In this document: positions 29,996 through 37,025 of the stretch, one piece after another | Layout: the number at the start of each line of letters is the position of its first letter | Numbering within the stretch: position 1 is the stretch's first letter | Assembly: GCA_964440305.1 (NCBI GenBank) | Contig: CAYTRS010000005.1 | Location: 1-37,025, forward strand | Length of the DNA stretch: 37,025 bases | Direction of reading: 5' to 3' | Source of the DNA: CAYTRS01 sp964440305 | Lineage (GTDB): Bacteria; Patescibacteriota; Minisyncoccia; Moranbacterales; JAKLHP01 | Translations under genes and position numbers: made by a program | The notes under the pieces: generated by a model | Told to the model about the DNA's origin: nothing | The model's database searches: none | The model's input: the letters and a program-made list of their open reading frames with translations, nothing else

Positions 29996-30517
29996 ATGAA
30001 AATATATATTTGCCAAATTTGCGGAGATGCTTATTTAGGCGAAGAAAAGCCGAAAAATTGCCCGTTTTGCGGAGCAAGAGAAGGTTTCATCAAGGACGGA
30101 AAAGATGCCAATCCAATCGTGAATAGAAAATTAGAACTAGGCGAAATTTCCAAGAAAAACTTGGAAGAAACTTTGGCATTGGAAATACGCGCCAATGCGA
30201 TTTATTTATGTATGGCAGGAAAGGCAAAAAGCTACGAAATAAAAGCGATGTATAAAAGATTGGCCAAGGTGGAATTGGAGCATGCCGTTATTTGTATTAA
30301 GCTTTTGGACAAAGAAATGCCGGAAATCAAGCCGGAGGAATGCAGCGAAGAAGAAATTGAAAATTTCAAAAAAACAATAGAGCTTGAAGAAAGCGCTTCC
30401 AAACTTTATTTAAAATTTTCCAAAGAATGTCCGGAGGAAGACATGCGGATTTTATTTGTTGCTCTAGAGCAGGCAGAAAAGGACCATATAAAACTTATGC
30501 AAAATTATTCAAAATAA
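29996..30517 (+). CDS. rubrerythrin-like protein with N-terminal rubredoxin domain
   Basis: This 173-aa protein probably reduces peroxide in an anaerobe. The N-terminal rubredoxin-like knuckles are CQIC (6-9) and CPFC (22-25). The C-terminal four-helix ferritin-like domain has diiron ligand segments ALEIRANAIY, KVELEHAVI, ELEESASKLY and EQAEKDHIK. The rubredoxin domain comes first, as in reverse rubrerythrins, while the classic protein has it last. It lies downstream of the oxygen-sensitive por operon, consistent with protection, though a tRNA separates them. Confidence 0.88.
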   Translation: MKIYICQICGDAYLGEEKPKNCPFCGAREGFIKDGKDANPIVNRKLELGEISKKNLEETLALEIRANAIYLCMAGKAKSYEIKAMYKRLAKVELEHAVICIKLLDKEMPEIKPEECSEEEIENFKKTIELEESASKLYLKFSKECPEEDMRILFVALEQAEKDHIKLMQNYSK

Positions 30518-30523
30518 TTTTAC

Positions 30524-30618
30524 ATAAGTAATTTCCAATTTCTAATTACCAATGACCAATGTTAAAATTTGGCATTTGGATTTTTATTGGATATTAGGAA
30601 TTGGAAATTAGAAATTTT
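30524..30618. repeat. AT-rich palindrome between the rubrerythrin and ZIP genes
   Basis: AATTTCCAATTTCTAATTACC on the left pairs imperfectly with GGAATTGGAAATTAGAAATT on the right. It is related in style to, but not the same as, the 8385/28787 pair. Confidence 0.5.
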
Positions 30619-30623
30619 AGCTT

Positions 30624-31364
30624 ATGCCTTTTATTTTTGCCCTAATCAGCGTTATTATCGTCAGCCTTATTGCCTTAATAGGGGTTTTTACGCTGTATAT
30701 TAAAAAAGAAAAGCTGGAAAAATTTTTGATTTATTTCGTTAGCCTTTCCGCCGGAACGCTTCTGGGAGATGCTTTTATCCATCTTATTCCCGAAGCATAT
30801 GAAACAGGGGAAGCAAGAAATATTTCTATTTATATTTTAGCGGGAATAGTAATTTTTTTCCTGTTGGAGAAATTTATCCATTGGAGGCATTGCCATTTGG
30901 TTGCCTGCGAAACGCATCCGCATCCTTTCTCTTATACTATTCTGGCCGGAGATACGATTCACAATTTCATTGATGGGCTGATTATCGGGGGAAGCTATTT
31001 GGTAAGCATTCCGATCGGAATCGCCACGACACTAGCAGTTATTTTTCATGAAATTCCCCAGGAAATCGGAGATTTTGGGTCATTGATTTATGGAGGTTTT
31101 TCAAAGAAGAAAGCCCTGCTCTTTAATTTTTTGACGGGGTTGGCGGCAGTTTTCGGAACGGTGCTGGTATTTATCTTCAGCGGATTTTCCGAAATTAAAG
31201 ATTTTCTTGTTCCCTTTGCGGCGGGAGGATTCATTTATATTGCCAGTACCGATCTTATTCCGGAAATGAAAAAGCACTGTGAGCTTAGAGATTCGCTGAA
31301 ACAGCTATTTTTTTTCGTTCTGGGAATATCCTTGATGGCTGGGCTTCTAATTATTTTTGAATAG
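30624..31364 (+). CDS. ZIP family divalent metal transporter
   Basis: A 246-aa membrane protein with about seven or eight transmembrane helices, likely importing Zn2+, Fe2+ or Mn2+. The metal-binding helices are visible: HNFIDGLIIGGS in helix 4 and HEIPQEIGDFG in helix 5. A histidine-containing loop (HWRHCHLVACETHPHP) precedes helix 4, as in many ZIPs. SAGTLLGDAFIHLIPEA in helix 2 and AAGGFIYIASTDLIPE near the end are family segments. It lies 16 bp before prfB, whose promoter overlaps its 3' end. Confidence 0.92.
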   Translation: MPFIFALISVIIVSLIALIGVFTLYIKKEKLEKFLIYFVSLSAGTLLGDAFIHLIPEAYETGEARNISIYILAGIVIFFLLEKFIHWRHCHLVACETHPHPFSYTILAGDTIHNFIDGLIIGGSYLVSIPIGIATTLAVIFHEIPQEIGDFGSLIYGGFSKKKALLFNFLTGLAAVFGTVLVFIFSGFSEIKDFLVPFAAGGFIYIASTDLIPEMKKHCELRDSLKQLFFFVLGISLMAGLLIIFE

Positions 31365-31373
31365 TGTTATAAT
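31365..31373 (+). promoter_or_regulatory. prfB extended -10 promoter, leaderless
   Basis: TGT directly followed by TATAAT (31368-31373). No good -35 box is seen. The start would be at 31380-31381, on the prfB ATG. Confidence 0.55.
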
Positions 31374-31380
31374 ATAGATA

Positions 31381-32470
31381 ATGAGGGAGCTTAAAGAAAA
31401 ACTGGAAGAATTAAAAAGTAAAATCCCGAGCGTTCGGGACTATCTTTGATGTTGCCGGAAAGGCTCGGAAAATAGCGGAATTAACGCAAAAAAGCGCGGA
31501 ATCTGGTTTTTGGAAAAATTCCAAGAAAGCGGGAGAATTCATGAAGAATTTGGAATGCCTAAAAGGTGAGGTTTCAAAAGTTGAAAATTTAGAAAAAAGA
31601 ATTAATGATATTGAGGAATTTGTCGATATAGCAAAAAGCCCGAATGAAATGAGAGATGTGGAGATGGAATTGGAAGAACTGGAAAAAGAAATAGACGGAC
31701 TTGAATTCAGGGTGCTTTTTTCCGGAGAATATGATCGCAATAATGCCATTTTGGAGATTCACAGCGGAGCAGGCGGAGTTGATGCGCAGGATTGGGCGGA
31801 AATGCTTTTGCGGATGTATTCCAGATTTTCAGAAAGGAATAATTTCAAGTCAATATTGATTGATGAGTCAAAAGGAGCGGAAGCGGGAATTAAAAGCGCT
31901 GTTTTGGAGATTGAAGGTTTCTATGCTTATGGATATTTGAAAGCGGAAAAAGGAGTGCATAGATTAGTGAGACTATCTCCGTTCAACGCGAATAATTTAA
32001 GGCAGACATCTTTCGCGCTAGTGGAAGTTATGCCGGTAATTGAAGATATTGAGGAGGTGAAAATTAATCCTAAGGAATTGCGGATTGATACCTATCGATC
32101 TTCCGGAGCCGGGGGGCAGCATGTTAACAAGACGGACAGTGCGGTGCGAATTACCCATATTCCAACCGGAATCGTGGCTTCCTGCCAAAGCGAGAGATCG
32201 CAGCTTCAGAATAAAGAACGTGCGATGAAGCTTCTCAAGGCCAAGCTTCATGACAAGTTCTTAGAAGAAAGAGATAGGAAAAAAAGCAAATTAAGGGGAG
32301 AATTTCAAAGTGCTGAATGGGGAAGCCAGATCAGGTCATACGTCCTTCACCCTTATAAGATGGTGAAAGATCACCGGACGAAACATGAAACGGCAAATAC
32401 AGAAAGAGTTTTAGACGGAGAATTAAATGATTTTATCGAAGCTTATCTTAGAAAGTTAAAAATAAATTAG
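31381..32470 (+). CDS. prfB: peptide chain release factor 2, with programmed +1 frameshift
   Basis: Recognises UGA and UAA. The first 22 codons (31381-31446) end in TAT CTT, followed by an in-frame TGA (31447-31449). A +1 shift on CTT continues as LDVAGKARKIAEL and reads on to 32470, giving about 362 aa. The codon-recognition motif SPF is in RLSPFNANNLRQTS, and the catalytic GGQ in SSGAGGQHVNK. GAGGVDAQDWAEMLLRMY is typical. Frameshifting at UGA makes the protein self-limiting: more RF2 means more termination at codon 23. An open frame also starts at ATG 31541, but it would lose the N-terminal domain. Confidence 0.95.
31432..31450 (+). promoter_or_regulatory. RF2 +1 frameshift site
   Basis: TTCGGGACTATCTTTGAT: slippery CTT followed by TGA. 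The usual form in many bacteria is AGGGGGTATCTTTGAC. Here the upstream Shine-Dalgarno-like part is reduced to CGGGAC, and the base after TGA is T instead of C. Confidence 0.9.
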
Positions 32471-32571
32471 AATATAGAATCTGGTATCTTGAATATAGAA
32501 TGGGAATAGAGGATTTAGAATTAAGAATAAATATTCCAGGTTCCAAATACTAAATTCAAAATTCTAATCTT

Positions 32572-33252
32572 ATGATACGATTTGAAAATGTAAGCAAGAT
32601 TTTTCCCGGAAATTTCGTAGCTTTAGATGGAATCAATATTTCCATAGAAAAGGGAGAATTTGTTACTATCGTCGGACAAAGCGGAGCAGGAAAGTCTACT
32701 TTTCTTAAGCTTATTTATGCGGAAGAGCAACCTACTAAAGGGAGGGTTTATTTCAACGAGCATCCCTTGGATGAAATAAAGAAAAAAAATCTTCCTTATT
32801 ATCGAAGAAGTATCGGAACGATTTTTCAGGATTTCAAACTTTTGCCTCAAAAAACAGTTTTTGAAAATGTTGCTTATGCGCTGGAAGTGGCAGGAGATAC
32901 AAGCGCGGAGATAAACGACAAGGTTCCGAGAATTCTGGATATTGTGGGCATTAACAGCAAGATGGAGCTTTATCCGTGGCAGCTTTCCGGAGGAGAAAAG
33001 CAAAAAGTCGCCATAGCCCGAGCCCTGGTCCATTTTCCGGAAGTGATTATTGCGGACGAGCCGACCGGAAATTTGGATCCGATTTCCACTTGGGATGTCG
33101 CGCAAGTTCTTCTTAAAATTAACAGCCTTGGAACAACAGTTATTCTCGCCACCCACAATAAGGATATGGTGGACAAACTAAACAAAAGGGTAATAGTTTT
33201 GGATAAGGGCAGGATCATTATGGATAAGCAAAGAGGGAAGTATATGATATAA
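32572..33252 (+). CDS. ftsE: cell division ATP-binding protein FtsE
   Basis: ABC ATPase that pairs with FtsX to control peptidoglycan hydrolases at the septum. The 226-aa protein has Walker A VGQSGAGKST (34-43), Q-loop FQDFKLLP, signature LSGGEKQKVAIARAL, Walker B VIIADEPTGNLDP and a switch histidine in LATHNKD. The spacer before it (32471-32571) is AT-rich filler with GAATATAGAATCTGG-like blocks and no clear promoter. ftsX follows after 93 bp that contain a dispersed repeat. Confidence 0.95.
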   Translation: MIRFENVSKIFPGNFVALDGINISIEKGEFVTIVGQSGAGKSTFLKLIYAEEQPTKGRVYFNEHPLDEIKKKNLPYYRRSIGTIFQDFKLLPQKTVFENVAYALEVAGDTSAEINDKVPRILDIVGINSKMELYPWQLSGGEKQKVAIARALVHFPEVIIADEPTGNLDPISTWDVAQVLLKINSLGTTVILATHNKDMVDKLNKRVIVLDKGRIIMDKQRGKYMI

Positions 33253-33269
33253 TAGTTTAAGCTAAAGGT

Positions 33270-33320
33270 TTAAAGTTAAAAGTGAAAAGTTTTGGTGTCC
33301 GAGGCGGACTTACATTTATA
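33270..33320. repeat. dispersed repeat containing TCCGAGGCGGA, copy 2
   Basis: GTTAAAAGTGAAAAGTT, then TTGGTGTCCGAGGCGGACTT and an A/T tail, match 6068-6118. The core GTCCG-AGG-CGGAC is a hairpin at 33297-33309. It lies between ftsE and ftsX. Confidence 0.6.
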
Positions 33321-33345
33321 TATTTGAGTCATTTGTTTCGCTATT

Positions 33346-34257
33346 ATGAAATTATTGAAGCTCTGGAGAACATTTAAGGAAGGTTTTGTGAATTTTTTTC
33401 GCAATGGCTGGTTAAGTTTTGCAACAATCAGTGTTTTGGCCATCTCCCTTTACATAATAAGCGTCACTTTTTTTATCTGGGTTATGGCGGATGTGGTGCT
33501 GAAAAGCATAGAGGAAAAAATAAACATCAGTGTTTATTTCCAGCCGGAAGTTTCCGAAGAGGAAGTCTTGGAAATTAAGGGAGTTTTTGTTGGAATAGAA
33601 GGGGTCAAATCGGTGGAATATGTTTCCAAAAACCAAGCATTTGACGAATTCAAAAATTTGGGCGAAAGCGATCCGTCTATCAAAAAAGCTCTTGAGCTGA
33701 TTGGCGAAAATCCTCTGCTTTCCTCACTTGTAATAAGAGCTCATAGCTCTGAAAAATACGAATCAATAGACCAAGCCGTTCAGAATGCCGGACTCGGGGA
33801 AAAAATCAACCGCATAAGCTACAAGGAAAACAAGGACTCAATCGAAAGATTTAACAATATCATCAAAATTATAAAAGAAATTGGACTGGCGCTGGGAGTG
33901 ATTTTTGTCGCTGTTGCCGTGATGATAACTTTCAATACTATCCGCATAACAATTTATTCCCATAAGCAGGAATTTGAAATAATGCGGCTGGTGGGAGCTT
34001 CCAATTTGTATGTCGAAATGCCTTATGTTTTCGAAGGAATATTTTATGGGATCTCCGCTTCAATAGTAAGCATAATCGCCCTTTTTGGCACAGTTAAATT
34101 CATGTCTTCTTTTGCCAATAAAATTGTTCCCGGATATAATTTAGTCTCATATTATCTTGACCACCTTTTGCTTATTTTCTCATCGCTGGTTGTTTTGGGA
34201 ATTATTTTGGGAATAATCAGCAGCTTTATTGCCATCAGAAGATACCTAAAAATTTAG
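33346..34257 (+). CDS. ftsX: cell division protein FtsX
   Basis: The 303-aa membrane partner of FtsE. The N-terminal cytoplasmic segment is followed by a helix (about 22-48), an extracellular loop of about 120 residues (INISVYFQPEVSEEEV...) and three C-terminal helices (about 180-205, 226-250 and 270-295). The conserved segment ITFNTIRITIYSHKQEFEIMRLVGAS precedes the third helix. The extracellular loop is expected to recruit a wall hydrolase. The stop codon is followed at once by the next ATG, so the gene downstream is probably translated together with ftsX. Confidence 0.94.
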   Translation: MKLLKLWRTFKEGFVNFFRNGWLSFATISVLAISLYIISVTFFIWVMADVVLKSIEEKINISVYFQPEVSEEEVLEIKGVFVGIEGVKSVEYVSKNQAFDEFKNLGESDPSIKKALELIGENPLLSSLVIRAHSSEKYESIDQAVQNAGLGEKINRISYKENKDSIERFNNIIKIIKEIGLALGVIFVAVAVMITFNTIRITIYSHKQEFEIMRLVGASNLYVEMPYVFEGIFYGISASIVSIIALFGTVKFMSSFANKIVPGYNLVSYYLDHLLLIFSSLVVLGIILGIISSFIAIRRYLKI

Positions 34258-35433
34258 ATGGTAGAAAAGAAAAGGATAATTCTGCTTTCAATTCTTGCAC
34301 TGGCTGTTTTTTCGGCAGGATGCTTTTATTTTATTTTCATAAAGCATGAAAAAGAAAAGACTGAAACAGTTGAATTTTTGAGTTTGGAAAACCCCCAACA
34401 AGTTACAGTTTCAAAGGAAAAAGAAAAGAAAATAGTTCCGGATCCTTCCATGGAAACAATCAAGAAAAAAGGTTGTGTGGCGGATGGCGTTCTTTTCGGC
34501 TATAAAGGAGATTCAGACCGGGCGCTTAAGGTAATAAACCGCTCAGAGTGCCAATATCTCCACCGGGCCGTTGAAACCTGGCTTAAGCCCCCCGATTTCG
34601 AGGAAGTGGCTGATAATATGGAAAAAATAGAAAACAAAAACATGTCTTTCGGAATGTTTATTGCGGAAGCGATAAGCACTAAAGAGGATTATTATTATCC
34701 GGCGGAGGAAAGAGAATTCAAATTTTCTGAAATGTGCCGGAGCGGAAGCCGAAATTTTTGGGGAGAGCATACTTGCAAGCCTTCTTTCAAAAAAGAAGAA
34801 TACCGAAAATATCTTCGCCATATAACCGAGAATGCGATAGATGAAGGCATTCGGGTATTTCTTTTCGGACAAATTTATTATCAGGAAAATAATGACATAT
34901 CAAATCCGATTGTTCCGGAAATAATAGGAGAAATGAGGGAGTATGCCGCTTTTCAGGGAGTTTCCATTTTAATCGGAGCGCAGACAAACGACATAACGGA
35001 TGAGAAATATCTGCGGCTGTTTGATTTTATTGAAGGGGGAGTGGGTCTTCATGGCGATGGTACGATCGAAAATGGCCCTTGTTTTTCACGCTGGTGGAAC
35101 AAGCCCGGTGATTGGTGCTGGGCGCTGCTTTGGCACAATGACTTTTCAGGAAAAGCAAATAATGTCATTCTTCACTTTGATTGGAGCGGAAGAATAGGGG
35201 ATGATATGAGCACTTTTGCTTTGATGGATGATGATTTGAGACAAGAAACCCTGCAAAACCTTCATGCTTTTTTCACCTCTCAAAACAAAGGATTTTTGAT
35301 GCCGATGGTGGCGGTGCTTCCCCGCGACAATGGGGGGTGTCATGGAAAGCAGAAGAGATATTATATTCCGGATGAGAAATATTCCTGCGATGACGAAGAT
35401 GTCATAAATTCAATACTTAAAAAGGGAAAATAG
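34258..35433 (+). CDS. secreted/anchored protein of unknown function, coupled to ftsEX
   Basis: I do not recognise this 391-aa protein. Residues 7-28 form a signal anchor (ILLSILALAVFSAGCFYFIF); SAGC is only a weak lipobox. A short charged linker follows, then a large domain (about 70-391) with eight or more cysteines. It contains segments such as GIRVFLFGQIYY, SILIGAQTND, NVILHFDWSGRIGDDM and GFLMPMVAVLP, whose strand-helix rhythm suggests a TIM-barrel, perhaps glycosidase-like, fold. That fold is inference. It starts directly after the ftsX stop. In other bacteria FtsEX acts through an extracellular hydrolase or activator, so this may be the local partner. Confidence 0.7.
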   Translation: MVEKKRIILLSILALAVFSAGCFYFIFIKHEKEKTETVEFLSLENPQQVTVSKEKEKKIVPDPSMETIKKKGCVADGVLFGYKGDSDRALKVINRSECQYLHRAVETWLKPPDFEEVADNMEKIENKNMSFGMFIAEAISTKEDYYYPAEEREFKFSEMCRSGSRNFWGEHTCKPSFKKEEYRKYLRHITENAIDEGIRVFLFGQIYYQENNDISNPIVPEIIGEMREYAAFQGVSILIGAQTNDITDEKYLRLFDFIEGGVGLHGDGTIENGPCFSRWWNKPGDWCWALLWHNDFSGKANNVILHFDWSGRIGDDMSTFALMDDDLRQETLQNLHAFFTSQNKGFLMPMVAVLPRDNGGCHGKQKRYYIPDEKYSCDDEDVINSILKKGK

Positions 35434-35462
35434 TTGATTTTTTCACTGTTTTGTTTTAAAAT
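35434..35462 (+). promoter_or_regulatory. tRNA-Gln promoter
   Basis: TTGATT (35434-35439), exactly 17 bp, TAAAAT (35457-35462). The start near 35469 is 14 bases before the tRNA. Confidence 0.7.
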
Positions 35463-35482
35463 CTAGTGAGCGTTTTTATTAT

Positions 35483-35553
35483 TCCGAGGTCGTCTAACGG
35501 TAGGACAACAGGTTCTGGTCCTGTTTATTGGGGTTCGAATCCCTACCTCGGAA
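35483..35553 (+). tRNA. tRNA-Gln(CTG)
   Basis: A 71-nt tRNA with acceptor stem TCCGAGG/CCTCGGA, short D arm GTCGTCTAACGGTAGGAC, anticodon stem ACAGG/CCTGT and loop TTCTGGT giving CTG (reads CAG, Gln). T loop TTCGAAT, discriminator A, no encoded CCA. Two broken copies follow downstream. Confidence 0.95.
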
Positions 35554-35565
35554 CATTTTCAATTA

Positions 35566-35691
35566 TGGTAGCCGCCTCTCCGGCGGCCTGCCGATGAGGC
35601 AGGGACAACAGGTTCCCTGGCCGCGTCCCGCGTCCCGCGTCGCGCGGGCAGGCTGGTCCTGTTTATTGGGGTTCGAATCCCTATCTGGGAA
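35566..35691 (+). pseudogene. broken tRNA-Gln copy with palindromes in the D loop and anticodon loop
   Basis: GGTAG (from about 35567), GGACAACAGGTT (35603-35614) and CTGGTCCTG...GGGGTTCGAATCCCTA (35653-35682) are pieces of tRNA-Gln. A 32-nt stretch with hairpins GCCGCC-TCTCC-GGCGGC and CCTGCC-GATGA-GGCAGG interrupts the D loop. A 38-nt stretch (35615-35652), starting CCCTGGCCGCG and ending GGGCAGG with tandem TCCCGCG units, interrupts the anticodon loop after the invariant T33. The 5' acceptor strand is missing, so no functional tRNA is expected. Confidence 0.75.
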
Positions 35692-35699
35692 CTTTTAAT

Positions 35700-35783
35700 G
35701 GGACAACAGGTTCCCTGGCCGCGTCCCGCGTCGCGCGGGCAGGCTGGCTCTGCTAATTGGGGTTCGAATCCCTACCTCGGAAC
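35700..35783 (+). pseudogene. second broken tRNA-Gln copy with the same anticodon-loop palindrome
   Basis: It begins GGGACAACAGGTT, the same junction as the previous copy. It has a 31-nt version of the CCGCG-rich insert (35713-35743, one fewer TCCCGCG unit), then CTGGCTCTGCTAATTGGGGT and an intact T arm with CCTCGGAA. The 3' half of the anticodon stem (TCTGC) does not match the 5' half (ACAGG), so the copy is a hybrid of two tRNA-Gln types. Confidence 0.75.
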
Positions 35784-35795
35784 AAGTAAACTTAG

Positions 35796-35824
35796 TTGAC
35801 ATTTACTGTTTTTATTTATAATTT
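35796..35824 (+). promoter_or_regulatory. promoter downstream of the tRNA-Gln remnants
   Basis: Perfect TTGACA (35796-35801), 17 bp, TAATTT (35819-35824); TATAAT overlaps at a 15-bp spacing (35817-35822). Downstream is a perfect 9-bp hairpin TTCCGAAGG-CTCAA-CCTTCGGAA (35847-35869) followed by GGAGAAG, with no clear gene until 35992. Confidence 0.6.
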
Positions 35825-35840
35825 CAAAAGTAGTTTAATT

Positions 35841-35975
35841 AAATATTTCCGAAGGCTCAACCTTCGGAAGGAGAAGAATATTGCTTCAATTTGGCTCGGT
35901 GATTTTATTATTAAAGACGGAAAAATTTTCAATAAGGGAAATGAAATTACACTAGAGCAGTATTTGAAAATATGA
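35841..35975 (+). pseudogene. possible remnant of a short protein gene
   Basis: A frame without an ATG reads KNIASIWLGDFIIKDGKIF then NKGNEITLEQYLKI and stops at TGA 35973-35975. The composition looks like real protein, with strand-turn-strand and a final helix, but there is no proper start; the frame opens at a TTG inside the promoter. It may be the tail of a decayed gene. GGAGAAG upstream could serve a non-ATG start. Confidence 0.3.
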
Positions 35976-35981
35976 TAAAAT
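35973..35981 (+). promoter_or_regulatory. extended -10 element before the receiver gene
   Basis: TGA followed by TAAAAT (35976-35981) puts the start near 35988, four bases before the ATG at 35992. The -35 region is weak. Confidence 0.4.
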
Positions 35982-35991
35982 CACAGCATAA

Positions 35992-36396
35992 ATGAAAACT
36001 TTAAGAATCTTAATTTTAGAAGATGATCTCAAAACCCTGTCTGTTCTCTTGGACAGGTTATTTTTACTTGAGCAAGAAGGTGAATACGACTTTGCCGTAA
36101 CTGTCCTTTCAGAATATACAGAGGTTGAAAATTATATCAACAAACAAAAAAGCAATGCCGATTATGACATCATTCTGCTTGATCGGGATTGCAAAGCCTG
36201 CGGTTCATTCCATGTTCTTGATTTCAAAAAATTTAATCCTGATAAATTTATATCCATCTCATCCGTTCCGGACTATAATGAACAAGCCAAAGAAAAAGGA
36301 ATTACAAAAGTTGTCTACAAAGACTACGAAAAAATAGAAGAATTTGGCAATAAGGTCATGGAGGAAATTAAATTGCTAATTTACCACAAAACCTAG
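35992..36396 (+). CDS. stand-alone response-regulator receiver-like protein
   Basis: This 134-aa protein has the layout of a CheY-type receiver domain without an output domain. The acidic pocket is EDD (10-12), the likely phosphorylated aspartate Asp64 follows the strand YDIILLD, the conserved hydroxyl is in SISSVPD (about 88-94) and the lysine is Lys110 in KVVYKDY. No histidine kinase is present in the window. CKACGSFH after Asp64 departs from the usual loop. No Shine-Dalgarno sequence is seen; the start lies close to the predicted -10 box. Confidence 0.75.
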   Translation: MKTLRILILEDDLKTLSVLLDRLFLLEQEGEYDFAVTVLSEYTEVENYINKQKSNADYDIILLDRDCKACGSFHVLDFKKFNPDKFISISSVPDYNEQAKEKGITKVVYKDYEKIEEFGNKVMEEIKLLIYHKT

Positions 36397-36506
36397 TCCC
36401 CTTAAATGTTTATACCCAAACTACCCTCAAAAACCTCACGGGAGTCCAAATTTTGCTTCAAGGCTTGAAAAAAGGCAAGAAGCTAATATTGAAGCACATA
36501 AAAAAT

Positions 36507-36902
36507 ATGAATTTATACCTAGATATTGATGGCACAATAATAACAAAACAAGGTTGCATTGAGGCAAATCATCTTTTTGATTTTTTGTCTTATGCTATTG
36601 AAAATTATGATTGCTATTGGCTCACCAGTCATTGCAAGGGAGATGTTGCGGGTGCTCTTGAACATTTGAAAGGCAAGGTATCCGACAAGTCATTTGAGTT
36701 ATTAAAAAAAATAAAACCAACCAATTTCAATCTTTGGAAAACAGAAGCTATCGATTTTAGCAAAGATTTTCTTTGGCTTGATGACTACGCTTTTGACGGC
36801 GAAAAAGCAATGCTGGAAAAAAACAATGTTTTGCAGAAATTGATTCTGATTGATTTAAAGTCAAATCCAGATCAGCTTTTAGATATAATTGGAAAAAGCT
36901 GA
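36507..36902 (+). CDS. HAD-like hydrolase, unknown substrate
   Basis: From ATG 36507 this is a 131-aa protein. Motif I is YLDIDGTI (Asp6 and Asp8), motif II the threonine in YWLTSHC, motif III perhaps a lysine near KIKPTNF, and motif IV WLDDYAFD. The protein is short and has no large cap domain. It is related in style to small phage or bacterial HAD proteins. An in-frame TTG at 36453 would add 18 residues but breaks the normal start, in which motif I lies within the first ten residues. The substrate cannot be told. Confidence 0.75.
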   Translation: MNLYLDIDGTIITKQGCIEANHLFDFLSYAIENYDCYWLTSHCKGDVAGALEHLKGKVSDKSFELLKKIKPTNFNLWKTEAIDFSKDFLWLDDYAFDGEKAMLEKNNVLQKLILIDLKSNPDQLLDIIGKS

Positions 36903-36981
36903 AGAAGGCTACTAAACTCAAGTTCGTTTTTAATACTAGTCCAATTTGCGGTTCTGAAAGCGTCCATAAGAGGGACATTAA

Positions 36982-37012
36982 AAAACGCACCAAAAAGGGT
37001 GCGTTTTGCGTT
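36982..37012 (+). terminator. terminator after the HAD gene
   Basis: AAAACGCACC (36982-36991) / GGTGCGTTTT (36998-37007), a 10-bp perfect stem with a short A-rich loop. The 36903-36981 stretch before it holds nothing I can identify. Confidence 0.85.
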
Positions 37013-37025
37013 TGATTTTCTCGCT

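Noticed and set aside
31381..32470. Recoding of UGA as glycine (SR1/Gracilibacteria code)
   Set aside because: RF2 is present with a UGA-dependent frameshift site, and UGA ends several genes (for example the mscS-like gene), so UGA is a stop.
35615..35652. A tRNA intron in the anticodon loop
   Set aside because: The position fits the loop, but the host copy lacks its acceptor 5' strand, and bacterial tRNA introns are group I or II introns of hundreds of bases; a 38-nt palindrome fits insertion into a dead copy better.
36757..36993. A minus-strand gene at the right end
   Set aside because: It overlaps the HAD motif IV region of the plus-strand gene and has no promoter or ribosome site; the terminator at 36982 belongs to the plus-strand gene.
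1..37025. CRISPR array, insertion sequence or prophage
   Set aside because: No regularly spaced direct repeats, transposase, integrase or phage structural gene was found in the window.

Overview
The window is about 37 kb of AT-rich bacterial chromosome that uses the standard genetic code: both release factors are present, and prfB carries an in-frame UGA frameshift site. Housekeeping genes are compact, many starts have no Shine-Dalgarno sequence, intergenic filler is AT-rich and palindromic, Rel is short, and a four-subunit 2-oxoacid:ferredoxin oxidoreductase sits next to a rubrerythrin. Together these suggest an anaerobic, host-dependent member of the Patescibacteria/CPR (Parcubacteria-like). 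That placement is inference; there is no rRNA or biosynthetic operon to confirm it.

Layout. 1-2.5 kb: prfA, two small unknown genes and tRNA-Leu, all on the minus strand. 2.5-4.4 kb: parA-parB. 4.5-11.9 kb, minus strand: rel, topA, dprA, pth and an LCP-family wall enzyme. Between dprA and pth a plus-strand unit of about 195 nt has a consensus promoter and an intrinsic terminator but no gene; I call it a candidate structured RNA. Its -35 box overlaps the -35 box of the divergent dprA promoter. 12-19.5 kb, plus strand: lepB, hisS, HIT, rpsU, yqeY, mscS-like, ybeY, dgkA, ftsA, ftsZ (processing, translation, envelope and division). 19.6-22.3 kb: two secreted proteins, one a CHAP/CARDB wall-hydrolase-like protein. 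22.4-26.5 kb: dut, gatB, a possible attenuator ahead of an unknown gene that appears frameshifted, and a membrane thioredoxin/DsbA-like protein with a small partner. 26.7-31.4 kb: porG-D-A-B, tRNA-Thr, rubrerythrin and a ZIP transporter. 31.4-35.4 kb: prfB, ftsE, ftsX and a secreted protein of unknown function starting one base after ftsX. 35.4-37 kb: tRNA-Gln with two broken copies, a receiver-like protein and a HAD-like protein.

The most unusual signal is a set of short GC-rich palindromes (core TCCGCC-N4/5-GGCGGA and a second CCGCG-rich type). They interrupt remnants of tRNA genes in the D loop and anticodon loop beside intact tRNA-Leu and tRNA-Gln, and also lie in frame inside gatB and porB. 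This resembles the behaviour of Rickettsia palindromic elements but with much shorter units. Other signals are the divergent dprA/ncRNA promoter pair, a recurring near-leaderless promoter arrangement (parA, dprA, dut, porG, prfB, the receiver gene), and several families of AT-rich intergenic repeats present at two or more sites each.
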